A program made the translations under genes and the position numbers. Shown piece by piece: positions 44,683 to 51,925 of a DNA stretch of 64,000 nucleotides. The stretch's first letter is position 1, and every line of letters starts with the position of its first letter. Source of the stretch: Nocardioides ungokensis (lineage in GTDB: Bacteria > Actinomycetota > Actinomycetes > Propionibacteriales > Nocardioidaceae); contig NZ_CP059164.1 in assembly GCF_013466985.1 (NCBI RefSeq), positions 3,791,001 to 3,855,000 of the forward strand, written 5' to 3'. The notes below the pieces were generated by a model, which was not told the origin of the DNA, ran no database searches, and saw nothing but the letters and a program-made list of their open reading frames with translations.

Positions 44683-44882
44683 CCCGGCTGCACGTCGACT
44701 GGACCCGGTGCGACGGGCACGGCGCGTGCGCCGAGCTGGTGCCCGAGCTGCTCGCCAGTGACGAGTGGGGCTTCCCCCTGAGCCGGACCGGCGAGCGAGA
44801 CCCCGAGGTCCCGGTGTCCCTGGAGGAGCACGCCGACCATGCCGTGCGCAGCTGCCCACTGATGGCCCTGCGCCTGGTGTGA
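44679..44882 (+). CDS. single-cluster ferredoxin
   Basis: A 67-residue ferredoxin with cysteines in CDGHGAC and CPLMAL; three cysteines and a C-x5-C spacing point to a [3Fe-4S] cluster, as in actinobacterial P450-type ferredoxins. It overlaps the NuoF-like gene by four bases and is the last gene of the operon that starts at 41783. Likely carrier between the NuoF-like protein and the heme membrane protein. Confidence 0.9.
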   Translation: MTRLHVDWTRCDGHGACAELVPELLASDEWGFPLSRTGERDPEVPVSLEEHADHAVRSCPLMALRLV

Positions 44883-44975
44883 CCGCGCGTCCCGGGTCTG
44901 GACCCCCGCCCGACACGCCGGACATGAACCCGTATCGGGGACGAGAAGTGCGCTTCCCGCTCGTAGGATCACCGC

Positions 44976-45923
44976 ATGGGGACGGGGCCCACCGAAGCAG
45001 TGCGCACTCCGGTCGTGGACCGGACGGTGCCGGTCACCCGACCTTGGGCGCGGACCGGCGCGCTCACGGCGTACGCCGCGCTCTTCGTGCTCTGGTCGGA
45101 GCTGCTGGGCATCCCCAAGGGCACGATCCAGGTCTTCGCGTGGCTGTGGCTGGGCACGATCGCCTGGCACGTCGAGGCTGAGCCGCGCTTCCACCTGAAC
45201 TTCGTGCGCGACTGGTGGCCGCCGCTGGTCGGGCTGCTGGTGTACTTCTACAGCCGGGGGCTGACCGACAACCTCGGGGTCGGGGTGCACTTCACGATGC
45301 CGGTCTCGTTCGACACCTGGCTGGGCGGGGGCGAGACCCCGACCCAACGGCTGCAGTCGGCCTGGTGCGGCGACCCGTGCGGTCCGCTGACGCCACCACG
45401 GTGGTACGACGTCGTGCTGACGACCGTCTACATGTCCCACTTCCTGGCGGGGCTCACGATCGCCGCGGTGCTGTGGGTGCGCAACCGGGTGGAGTGGGTC
45501 CGCTGGATGCGGCGCTACATCACCATCAACTTCGGCGCGCTCTGCGTCTACATCGTCTACCCGATGGCGCCCCCGTGGATGGCGGCCGACAAGGGCTACC
45601 TGCCTCGCGGGGTCCACCAGATCACCGGACGCGGCTGGGCCGACCTCGGGCTGGGGCACCTGGACGTCCAGCTCCAGGGCGTCGGGAACCCGGTTGCCGC
45701 GATGCCCTCGCTCCACGCCGGCATGACGTGTCTCATCGCCATCTACGCCATCCAGCGGCTGCGGTCACCGTGGCGCTGGTTGCTGCTCGCCTACCCGATC
45801 GCGATGTCGACGGCGCTGGTCTACTACGGCGAGCACTACGTGGTGGACGTGCTCGCCGGCTGTCTGCTCGCCGCGCTGGTGCTGGTCGGCTGCAAGGTCT
45901 GGGAGGACACCCGCGGGACCTGA
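44976..45923 (+). CDS. PAP2-family membrane phosphatase
   Basis: A 315-residue membrane protein with about six helices. The phosphatase motifs are seen late in the sequence: NPVAAMPSLHAGMTCL and YYGEHYVVDVLAGCLLAALV, with the two active-site histidines. This longer form with an N-terminal pair of helices is like the inositol phosphotransferase/PAP2 group. It could act on phospholipid or prenyl phosphates. It begins 93 bases after the ferredoxin gene and is the last of the well-ordered core genes before the accessory region. Confidence 0.88.
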   Translation: MGTGPTEAVRTPVVDRTVPVTRPWARTGALTAYAALFVLWSELLGIPKGTIQVFAWLWLGTIAWHVEAEPRFHLNFVRDWWPPLVGLLVYFYSRGLTDNLGVGVHFTMPVSFDTWLGGGETPTQRLQSAWCGDPCGPLTPPRWYDVVLTTVYMSHFLAGLTIAAVLWVRNRVEWVRWMRRYITINFGALCVYIVYPMAPPWMAADKGYLPRGVHQITGRGWADLGLGHLDVQLQGVGNPVAAMPSLHAGMTCLIAIYAIQRLRSPWRWLLLAYPIAMSTALVYYGEHYVVDVLAGCLLAALVLVGCKVWEDTRGT

Positions 45924-45959
45924 CCGGCGCACATCCCGACGCCGGCGTTCCGGCCGAGC

Positions 45960-46202
45960 TCAGGAATACCGGTGGCTCTTGGCCGCGTGACCCTGTTCGC
46001 GTGTGCAGGTGCGTCCGCTGATGGCGCGGTGACCGCACAGTGACGCCTCGGGGACCTCGGTGGCGTCTGTGCCGGGCTCGGCCTCGGCCGGCTTGGGCGC
46101 CGGCGACCTCGGCTTCGGAGGGGCGGTCGGCTTGCTAGCGCGTGCGGACATCTGCTCGAAGCGGGCCTCGCGCATGGCGCGCAGGTCATCCATCTTGCTC
46201 AT
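45960..46202 (-). CDS. small protein with Cys/His-rich tail
   Basis: An 80-residue protein. The first 25 residues are charged and helical (MDDLRAMREARFEQMSARA), then a Pro/Lys-rich linker, then a compact tail with SLCGHRAISGRTCTREQGHA and KSHRYS. The Cys-His-Cys-His spacing would suit a single zinc ion. I do not recognise the family. The ATG at 46202 is used; an ATG three codons inside is also possible. Confidence 0.6.
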   Translation of the reverse strand: MSKMDDLRAMREARFEQMSARASKPTAPPKPRSPAPKPAEAEPGTDATEVPEASLCGHRAISGRTCTREQGHAAKSHRYS

Positions 46203-46335
46203 CGTCGGTTCACCTGTCCGAGCCTAGGCCGGTCACTGGGATTCTCGGGGCCGCAACGCCGCGCCGCGAGGGGATGGGGATGGTCGCGGCGCTCAGTTCC
46301 GATGGCGGCGACTCCATGCGCCCGCGCCACGAGGC

Positions 46336-46554
46336 CTAGAGCTTGGACAGCTTCGCGAAGGGACTGACGATGCGCACCACCTGCGGGCGGAAGTCGACCG
46401 TCACCGCAGCAGGTTCGACCGCGACGATGCGACCCACCCCGTACGAGTCGTGCGAGACCAGTTCGCCGAACTCGAACTGCTCGATGACCGGTTCAGGGTC
46501 GGCCTTGAAGGGGCTGCTGGCAAGGTGTCGGCGCCGTGCGGGTGGGGGTGTCAT
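46336..46554 (-). CDS. small CarD/Tudor-like protein
   Basis: A 72-residue protein whose core, FEFGELVSHDSYGVGRIVAV, followed by TVDFRPQVVRIVSPFAKL, has the small beta-barrel pattern (V-H-x2-Y-G-x-G) seen in the RNA polymerase-binding part of CarD and in Tudor-like folds. It is far too short to be CarD itself. A CATACT sequence seven bases upstream of the ATG suggests a leaderless transcript; a GTG one codon earlier is also possible. Function unknown. Confidence 0.6.
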   Translation of the reverse strand: MTPPPARRRHLASSPFKADPEPVIEQFEFGELVSHDSYGVGRIVAVEPAAVTVDFRPQVVRIVSPFAKLSKL

Positions 46555-46691
46555 CACTGTGAGTATGCGCCCTCGACGGCGACGCGGTGAACTCTGGCCT
46601 CCCGGGAGCCTCTTGCGGCGGTCACGGGCCGGGCCCCGTGGCCACGCAAATCCAGGTGCATCGTCGCCCGCGGGTGGAGTTGGATCGTGGC

Positions 46692-47558
46692 ATGTCGATC
46701 ACGCTGCAGCCCGCGACGCCGGCCTCGTTGGACGAGGTCGCAGAGGCAGTGGCGACCTGGCAGCAGGACGGCGGGCCGGTCCAGCTTCATCCGGGTGACC
46801 TCGGGTGGAACTGGAGCCTGGGCACGGAGCGGCTGGCCGAGGCCATTCGGGTGTGGCGTCAGAACGGGCAGATCCGAGCTGTTGGTCTCGTGGAGGATGC
46901 GGGGTTGATCCGTATGGCCATCGCGCCGAGCGTTGACCGGGACGACGCGTTCGCGTCCCGGCTGCTCGCCGATCTCTCGGCTGGTGCGCCGGGGGTGCTG
47001 CCCGCCGACAAAGCGGTGGTCGAGGCCCGGGCCGGCACGGCCTTCCGCGAACTACTTGCGGGGAGCGGTTGGCTCGCCGACGAGCCGTGGACGCCGCTGT
47101 GTCGTGACCTCACCGACGAGGTGGAGGACTGCGGCATCAGGGTCGAGGTCGTCGATGCCCACAACGTCCGGGAGCGGGTCGCGGTGCAGCGGGCATCGTT
47201 CCCCAACTCGACGTTCACCCCGGAGCGCTGGCGCACGATGGCCGCAGCCTCGCCATACCGTCGGGCCCGGTGCCTTGTCGGTTACGACCGGCACGGCGAG
47301 GCGATCGCCACGGTGACGGTCTGGTCGGCCGGGCAAGGACGACCGGGCCTGCTCGAACCACTGGGTGTCCACCGGGATCACCGCGGCCACGGGTACGGCA
47401 CCGCCACCTCGCTGGCAGCGGCAGCTGCGCTGCAAGAGATGGGATCGTCCAGCGCGACAGTGTGCACACCGAGCAGCAACGCGGGCGCCGTGGCCACCTA
47501 CACCTCGGCGGGCTTCCAAAGGCTCCCGGACGTCACCGACTTCCGCCGCCCGAGCTGA
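46692..47558 (+). CDS. tandem GNAT acetyltransferase
   Basis: A 288-residue protein. The N-terminal half is a degenerate GNAT-like region (EVAEAVATWQQDGGPVQLHP); the C-terminal half has a working-looking acetyl-CoA loop, HRDHRGHGYGTATSLAAAAA, then TPSSNAGAVATYTSAGFQRL. The open frame begins 35 codons upstream, but the ATG at 46692 opens the conserved part and has GGAG about 11 bases before it. Target unknown. It lies alone at the left edge of the repeat-rich accessory region. Confidence 0.78.
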   Translation: MSITLQPATPASLDEVAEAVATWQQDGGPVQLHPGDLGWNWSLGTERLAEAIRVWRQNGQIRAVGLVEDAGLIRMAIAPSVDRDDAFASRLLADLSAGAPGVLPADKAVVEARAGTAFRELLAGSGWLADEPWTPLCRDLTDEVEDCGIRVEVVDAHNVRERVAVQRASFPNSTFTPERWRTMAAASPYRRARCLVGYDRHGEAIATVTVWSAGQGRPGLLEPLGVHRDHRGHGYGTATSLAAAAALQEMGSSSATVCTPSSNAGAVATYTSAGFQRLPDVTDFRRPS

Positions 47559-47751
47559 CCACCCTGGCCACCGACAACCCGGAGGGCAGTTGTGACTCGG
47601 GCTACGCGGTCCAGACTTGTCACCGCCGACGTGCAGGGATCGAGGAGGTGCTCTCGAGTCGGGTCACGGGTCAGCCGCCGGTTGTCGCGCTCATCCACTT
47701 GCACGATCTGGACCTCATCCATGGAGGCAGTCTCCAGTCGCCAGGTTCGAT

Positions 47752-47803
47752 CGACCCCTCATCGGCACGAGCGAGCTCATCGCGGCATGAGCGGTCGCTA
47801 CGG
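47752..47803 (+). repeat. accessory intergenic repeat, locus 1 (palindromic type)
   Basis: A left half CGACCCCTCATCGGCACGA and a right half GCTCATCGCGGCATGAGC followed by GGTCGCTACGG, together an imperfect inverted repeat. The right half contains a perfect 6-bp dyad (GCTCAT-CGCGGC-ATGAGC) and shares 21 bases with locus 9 at 54.0 kb. It lies in the 297-base gap between the GNAT gene and the small membrane-protein gene; nothing else is evident in that gap. Confidence 0.8.
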
Positions 47804-47855
47804 TCCGAGTCATGTGACGATTCGGTTGTCCTTCATCCAAAGGAGACAACTGACG

Positions 47856-48077
47856 ATGACGATCGATCTGCTCGCCCACCGTCTCAGTACATCGGCAGGG
47901 CTCAGTGGGGGCTTCCTGCTTGTTGCAGCCTTCGCTTGCTGGGTGACTGGCGGCGTAGCCGATGTCGCTCAGGCTGTCCATCACGTCGCCGCGTTCGTGA
48001 TGGCAGCCTTCGGAGTGGTCTTCATCGGTGTCGGCCTCACGCTGAGCGCAACAGTTCCGGACATTGACCAGATGTAG
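47856..48077 (+). CDS. small membrane protein
   Basis: A 73-residue protein with two probable membrane helices (GLSGGFLLVAAFACWVTGG and VAAFVMAAFGVVFIGVGLTL). AAGGAG lies ten bases before the ATG, a good ribosome site. No family is recognised. It is bounded on both sides by copies of the accessory repeat (47.75 and 48.09 kb). Confidence 0.6.
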   Translation: MTIDLLAHRLSTSAGLSGGFLLVAAFACWVTGGVADVAQAVHHVAAFVMAAFGVVFIGVGLTLSATVPDIDQM

Positions 48078-48089
48078 CGCTCGCCTGAC

Positions 48090-48122
48090 AGCGGCAGATC
48101 CGTGCGCAGACCTTGGCATGAG
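48090..48122 (+). repeat. accessory intergenic repeat, locus 2 (AGCGGCAGATCCG type)
   Basis: AGCGGCAGATCCGTGCGC, then ACCTTGGCATGAG, a shortened copy of the second repeat type found complete at 49.85 and 62.76 kb. Confidence 0.65.
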
Positions 48123-48195
48123 GTCGAGGACCCTCGCCTTCAGCGAAGCGACCCCGAGCGGGTGGCGGCAATCTTGGGGCGGCGACTGGAGCCAG

Positions 48196-48686
48196 ATGAG
48201 CGTCTCCGGAATGTCTCTACTACGCGGATGCACCGCCGTCGCGGTGGCGGTGGTCTCGTTGGCCGGCTGCGGCCACGACCCTTCGCCATCGTCATCCACG
48301 GGGCGGACTCCGCACCCCGCGCCGACCGCTGCGGGCGACTGCAACGACCTCGGCACCCAGCGCGCGGACGGATTCGTCCTCGCGGGCACCGACTGGTCCA
48401 ACGACGTGCACGCCTACGACGAGCCCGCCGTGGTCTACGTCTGCGTACAGCCGGGCACGGGCGGACGGGTCAGCCTCGAGACGTCCGGGCGGGGATCACG
48501 ATCACGCCCCGCAGCCGCGCCACGAGCTCCTCGGAGACTGGGGTGCTGGCGTTCCGGGTGCGCGTGCGTCAGGGCGCGACGGGCACACTCACCATGCGAC
48601 AGCAGTCACCGGGCGCGACCAGTGGCGGGCCGGGGCCCACCGTGCTCGCCGAGACCAACCGCTGGCACTTCGCCAATGCCGGGTGA
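48196..48686 (+). CDS. putative lipoprotein (one frameshift)
   Basis: A lipoprotein of about 163 residues. The signal VAVAVVSLAGC has a good lipobox (LAGC), followed by a Ser/Pro/Thr-rich linker and a domain with two more cysteines (DCNDLGTQRADGFVLAGTDW; VVYVCVQPG). Around 48490, after SLETSG, the frame shifts; the other frame continues GITITPRSRATSSS, VLAFRVRVRQGATG, and ends HFANAG at 48686. A single-base loss explains this. The start at 48196 (ATG) is provisional; a second ATG lies five codons in. Family unknown. Confidence 0.55.
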
Positions 48687-48733
48687 GGCGGTCGCGAGGA
48701 TCGTGCCGCGAGGGCGTCTTCGAGCGCGCGCAA

Positions 48734-48775
48734 TGCGGCAGATCCGCGTACGGCCAAGCCGGCCACCGAGCGGCA
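48734..48775 (+). repeat. accessory intergenic repeat, locus 3
   Basis: TGCGGCAGATCCGCG near the left and GAGCGGCATCA at the right; a diverged copy of the AGCGGCAGATCCG type, 48 bases after the lipoprotein stop. Confidence 0.55.
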
Positions 48776-48817
48776 TCACCGGGCACATCAGCACCCTCCT
48801 GGGCGCATCAAGCGTTC

Positions 48818-48834
48818 GCTCATCGGCATGCCGC
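48818..48834 (+). repeat. accessory intergenic repeat, locus 4 (half copy)
   Basis: CGCTCATCGGCATGCCG, a half copy of the palindromic type. It lies between the lipoprotein gene and the convergent VOC gene; the rest of this 187-base gap holds only locus 3. Confidence 0.5.
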
Positions 48835-48873
48835 CGCCATCAGCGGCCTGTGAGTGCGCGAGCAGGCGGGCCG

Positions 48874-49248
48874 TCAGTGGAACTCGGTGAGGGACAGAAC
48901 GTTCCCGTCGGGATCGGTGAACCAGGCGATGCGATCCCCGCTCGGGGTGGTCCACACGCCGTGGGCGTCCTGCTCCATGCCGTCGTAGCGAGCGAATGCA
49001 ACGCCGAGGGATTCCAGCCGGGCGGCAGTCCCACTGATGTCAGTCACGCGCCAGCCGAGCACGGTGTAGCCGGGGTGGGCGACCTCGGCGACGGCCGTGA
49101 TGCGCAGCATCGTGCCGTGGGCATCGAACACGCATGCGTACGCGTTCTCCTCCACGACGGGGAGCCCAAGCGTGACTTCGTAGAAGGAACGTGCCCTGGC
49201 CAGGTCCGTGGTGGAAGCGAAAGCAATGACGTCGCTGGTTGCTAACAC
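48874..49248 (-). CDS. VOC-family (glyoxalase-like) protein
   Basis: A 124-residue protein with the two beta-alpha-beta-beta-beta units of the vicinal oxygen chelate fold: SDVIAFASTTDLARARSFYE at the start and DGNVLSLTEFH at the end, the last with the metal-ligand position of bleomycin-resistance/glyoxalase relatives. The GTG at 49248 follows GAGGGG. Possible roles include antibiotic binding or small-molecule lyase; not resolved. It is bounded by repeats on both sides. Confidence 0.85.
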   Translation of the reverse strand: MLATSDVIAFASTTDLARARSFYEVTLGLPVVEENAYACVFDAHGTMLRITAVAEVAHPGYTVLGWRVTDISGTAARLESLGVAFARYDGMEQDAHGVWTTPSGDRIAWFTDPDGNVLSLTEFH

Positions 49249-49316
49249 GGTGGACCCCTCAGCGTCGGCGACAGCCTGACTCTTCAGTGTGTCGCACGAA
49301 CACGTTGCGCACTCAA

Positions 49317-49353
49317 CGCGGCACGGGTGCTATGCCGCCGCCCGGATCGCGGC
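49317..49353 (+). repeat. accessory intergenic repeat, locus 5
   Basis: CGCGGCACGGGTGCTATGCC, then GCCGCCCGGATCGCGGC. Closely related to locus 13 at 59.4 kb, which has the same GCTATGCCGCCG-x-CCGGAT-x-GCGGC arrangement. Confidence 0.65.
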
Positions 49354-49383
49354 GCCTCGAAGCGGTGACGGCGGCGCGATGGT

Positions 49384-49776
49384 TCAGGCCAGTCCATCGG
49401 CGGCAAGTGCTTCGAGGACTCGCCCCCGGAGAAGTTCGTACTGCTCGCGGTGTCGACGCGGAGCGTCCGGCGGTCGAACGACCACCGTGCCGCCCACCAC
49501 GTCCTCTTCCGGCCGGAACTGGTCTGCGGTGAGGTCCGCATCCGAACCATCTGGGAGCCGGTTCCAGTAGTGGTGACCGACCTTGATTCCGTCCACATGG
49601 ACCTCGGCAAGGACGAGGTCGCCACCGAGGACGTCCTGCACGACCAGCGCCGTCATGCCGCACTGGTCGCGGGCTGGGTTCTGGGGATTCCACTCCTCCC
49701 GACTGTCGGGATAACAGGTGTCAGGGCCCCAGGCAGATAAGAAGTAGGGACGAAGTTCAGCAGCTGTGATCGGCAT
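49384..49776 (-). CDS. YunG-family protein
   Basis: A 130-residue cytosolic protein matching the YunG pattern: ELRPYFLSAWGPDTCYPDSR, NPARDQCGMTALVVQDVLGG, KVGHHYWNRLPDGSDADLT and DQFRPEED. Function of the family is not established; the conserved Cys, His and Asp residues hint at a cysteine-hydrolase-like site. The ATG at 49776 was chosen because it opens the conserved region; the frame is open for 32 more codons upstream. It lies between repeat loci 5 and 6. Confidence 0.75.
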   Translation of the reverse strand: MPITAAELRPYFLSAWGPDTCYPDSREEWNPQNPARDQCGMTALVVQDVLGGDLVLAEVHVDGIKVGHHYWNRLPDGSDADLTADQFRPEEDVVGGTVVVRPPDAPRRHREQYELLRGRVLEALAADGLA

Positions 49777-49849
49777 ACCCGGAGCGTGGCACCGGTCGCC
49801 GACACACCTCACGAAGCCGCCACCCGCTCGGCGGCAGTCCGCGCGGCCC

Positions 49850-49891
49850 GCGGCAGATCCGCGCCTGCCCACGCACGCTGTGCGGCATGAG
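49850..49891 (+). repeat. accessory intergenic repeat, locus 6 (full AGCGGCAGATCCG type)
   Basis: GCGGCAGATCCGCGCC, then TGCCCACGCACGCTG and TGCGGCATGAG: a near-complete copy, matching locus 14 at 62.76 kb over most of its length. Confidence 0.75.
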
Positions 49892-49914
49892 AGCGCTTCG
49901 GATTGCCTTGGCTC

Positions 49915-50091
49915 CTAGGCGTTCCTGTGTGGCTGGGAGCGGCCTAGTGGATGACCCGACGCGACCCTCACGTCTACTTGGCGGGCGGGATGGGGGTTCG
50001 GTCTATGGTCGTCCCTCCAAACGAAGAGAAGTGGCACCACAGCCGCCAACGAGACAAGTGCGCTCACACCGATCTCTACCGCATGTCCCAT
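49915..50091 (-). CDS. possible small membrane protein
   Basis: A 58-residue reading frame with one good membrane helix (EIGVSALVSLAAVVPLLFVW) and a basic tail. GGAGG lies 12 bases upstream of the ATG. No homologue is recognised and the codon pattern is not decisive, so it may be spurious. Confidence 0.35.
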   Translation of the reverse strand: MGHAVEIGVSALVSLAAVVPLLFVWRDDHRPNPHPARQVDVRVASGHPLGRSQPHRNA

Positions 50092-50231
50092 ACAACGAGT
50101 GTGCCTCCGCATGCACGCGCTAGCGCCGGGGGCTGGGCGGTCAAGGAATGGTTATTGCCGAGCCGGCGCCGCATGCCCGCTTGGATGAGTGAAGGCTGAT
50201 CTCGGAATGATGCAATACGGCTTGTCGGCGG

Positions 50232-50262
50232 GACCGCGCTCGGCGGTATGAGCGGACGCTGG
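50232..50262 (+). repeat. accessory intergenic repeat, locus 7
   Basis: GACCGCGCTCGGCGGTATGA, then GCGGACGCTGG: the palindromic type with a few changes, 12 bases past the end of the following minus-strand gene. Confidence 0.6.
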
Positions 50263-50274
50263 TGCACGGTGGGC

Positions 50275-50868
50275 TCAGCCCGTGATGTCACCGGTGCTGG
50301 CATTACTGGACTCATGCCAAACGCCGTGGGCACCGCCGTCGTAGACGAGGTCGTACTGACGTACGTGAAGGGCCTGGAAGCCGTCGGCGAAGAAAAGATA
50401 GCCGACTCCGCGATGGGCCTCACAGGCACCGTCCTGCGTGCAGCCGAAGTCGAAGTCACCAACAAATCCCGAGGTTGGGACGCGCGGCGCCCAGGTGCCG
50501 GTGAAGACGGCCCAGTCGGTGCCGTCCTCGGTGCCGGTGACCCCAGCACTGACCGTGCCCGTCAGGTTCGGGCTGACCCCCGCGAAGGACCGGAACGTGC
50601 CGTGGAAGTCGCGCCGGACGCAGAAGTGGTTGGTGCCGACGCTCCAGATCCGGATTCTGATGTCGTCCTCGGTGAGCGCCCAAACGTGTCCGTCGGTGCC
50701 GAGGTCCGCCAGGTTCCGCACGTGTTCGGTCACGTCGGCCACCTGGTCCTTGGCCTGGGGGGCACACACCGGCGACTCATTCGCAGCCCCGGCGGGCGTC
50801 CCCAATCCCACACCCGAGAGGGCCACCACCGAGACCACTGCCGACAGCACTGCAACTAACCGCTTCAT
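50275..50868 (-). CDS. secreted protein of unknown function
   Basis: A 197-residue exported protein: signal peptide KRLVAVLSAVVSVVALSGVG ending TPAGAA, then a domain with four cysteines (SPVCAPQ, NHFCVRRDF, FDFGCTQDGACEAHRG). It has beta-rich stretches and many Asp/Gly turns. GGGAGG precedes the ATG at good spacing. I see no known family. Followed on its 3' side by repeat locus 7. Confidence 0.7.
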   Translation of the reverse strand: MKRLVAVLSAVVSVVALSGVGLGTPAGAANESPVCAPQAKDQVADVTEHVRNLADLGTDGHVWALTEDDIRIRIWSVGTNHFCVRRDFHGTFRSFAGVSPNLTGTVSAGVTGTEDGTDWAVFTGTWAPRVPTSGFVGDFDFGCTQDGACEAHRGVGYLFFADGFQALHVRQYDLVYDGGAHGVWHESSNASTGDITG

Positions 50869-51052
50869 GTCGAGTCCTCCCGGGCCCCGGGACCGCCCAC
50901 TCCGCGAATTTGATCATCCACTCTGCTCTCCACGCGCCCCAGTAAGCAATAGTTCGTATGTGCCACGGCGAGGCGGTCGCGCCAGGCCCAGGCAGCGCAG
51001 TCGCCGCCGGGCGGACAGCTGCAGAGGGTGCGTATCGCACACAGCGTTGCCG

Positions 51053-51724
51053 CTAGTTGTGCCGGAAGTGGACCTCGCCGTCAACGCTGATGTCCTGTCG
51101 GCCCGACTGAAGTCCCTCGCGGTAGTCGATGACAACACCGTTGAAACGAGCGACACCGGGGGTCGGTGACGTCACGGCGAGCAGGAGGGCCTCTCTGCTG
51201 CCGTGGCTCGCGTCATAGTCGAAGTGGCCCGAGACGCGCTCCGCCCCTGCGCAAACGCTCTTGATGGGGCCTTCGCCGATGGTCGGACCACCGGGTGCCC
51301 CTACGTCAGTGTGCGAGCACCGCCACACCGACACGGTCGCCCCGGGCGGGATGTCTTCGACGGACGCTGGGGTGATCGCGTGGACATGAAGGGTCCCGTG
51401 GTCGCTGTGCCACGGATCTGGGGTCAGCGGAAACGTGACCGTTGTCCCCGCTGCGACCGTTGCACCAGCTGCGTATCCAGAGTCAGGGAAAGCGGTTGGA
51501 TGGCGAAGCTCTTCCCAGAGCCAAAGCCCACCAGCTGCACACACAAGCAGCACCACGCACGCGATCAGGTAGACCAGCCAGCGCGGCCGCCCATCCGCGA
51601 CCTCAGCGCGTGGTTCACCCCTCTGGGGTGCCAAGTCCCCTGCTACCTGCACGGCGTGATCGTAGGCCAGGTACCGCGCTTCGACGGGGAGAATGGCCCG
51701 GATGAGAGGCACGCTCATCGGCAT
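51053..51724 (-). CDS. single-pass membrane protein of unknown function
   Basis: A 223-residue protein with a 47-residue cytosolic start, one membrane helix (WLVYLIACVVLLVCAAGGLW, about 49-70) and an external domain containing two cysteines (VWRCSHTD, KSVCAGAER) likely to pair. The ATG at 51724 lies inside a copy of the accessory repeat (GCTCATCGGCATGCG on the plus strand), so the repeat contributes its start codon region. Family unknown. Confidence 0.65.
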   Translation of the reverse strand: MPMSVPLIRAILPVEARYLAYDHAVQVAGDLAPQRGEPRAEVADGRPRWLVYLIACVVLLVCAAGGLWLWEELRHPTAFPDSGYAAGATVAAGTTVTFPLTPDPWHSDHGTLHVHAITPASVEDIPPGATVSVWRCSHTDVGAPGGPTIGEGPIKSVCAGAERVSGHFDYDASHGSREALLLAVTSPTPGVARFNGVVIDYREGLQSGRQDISVDGEVHFRHN

Positions 51725-51735
51725 GCGAGGTCGTT
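51711..51735 (+). repeat. accessory intergenic repeat, locus 8
   Basis: ACGCTCATCGGCATGCGAGG, then TCGTT: a half copy of the palindromic type overlapping the start codon of the minus-strand membrane-protein gene. Confidence 0.5.
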
Positions 51736-51769
51736 CCGACTACCGGTCGTAGAACGGCGAGGTCCACGC

Positions 51770-51925
51770 GTGAAAGCAACCGCTCTGGGGTCCGAGCGTC
51801 ACCTGAGTTGGGGACTGAACGCGCGGTTGCCGGCCGAGGCTCCTTCCCTCCTCGACGATGTCGACGACGTCGCCGACGGTGGAACCGGCGGGCCAAAGGC
51901 GTGGCTGGCGGAGGTGGACGGGTGA
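51770..51925 (+). CDS. possible small upstream ORF coupled to the FtsH-like gene
   Basis: A 51-codon frame starting GTG and ending with a TGA that overlaps the FtsH-like GTG start (GTGA). The sequence (LSWGLNARLPAEAPSLLDDV) resembles nothing I know. It may be a leader peptide, or chance. Confidence 0.25.
   Translation: MKATALGSERHLSWGLNARLPAEAPSLLDDVDDVADGGTGGPKAWLAEVDG

Noticed and set aside
51203..51925. 240-residue plus-strand protein upstream of the FtsH-like gene
   Set aside because: Most of it lies antisense to the membrane-protein gene at 51053-51724, which has a clear membrane helix and better coding character. Only the last 51 codons are kept as a weak candidate.
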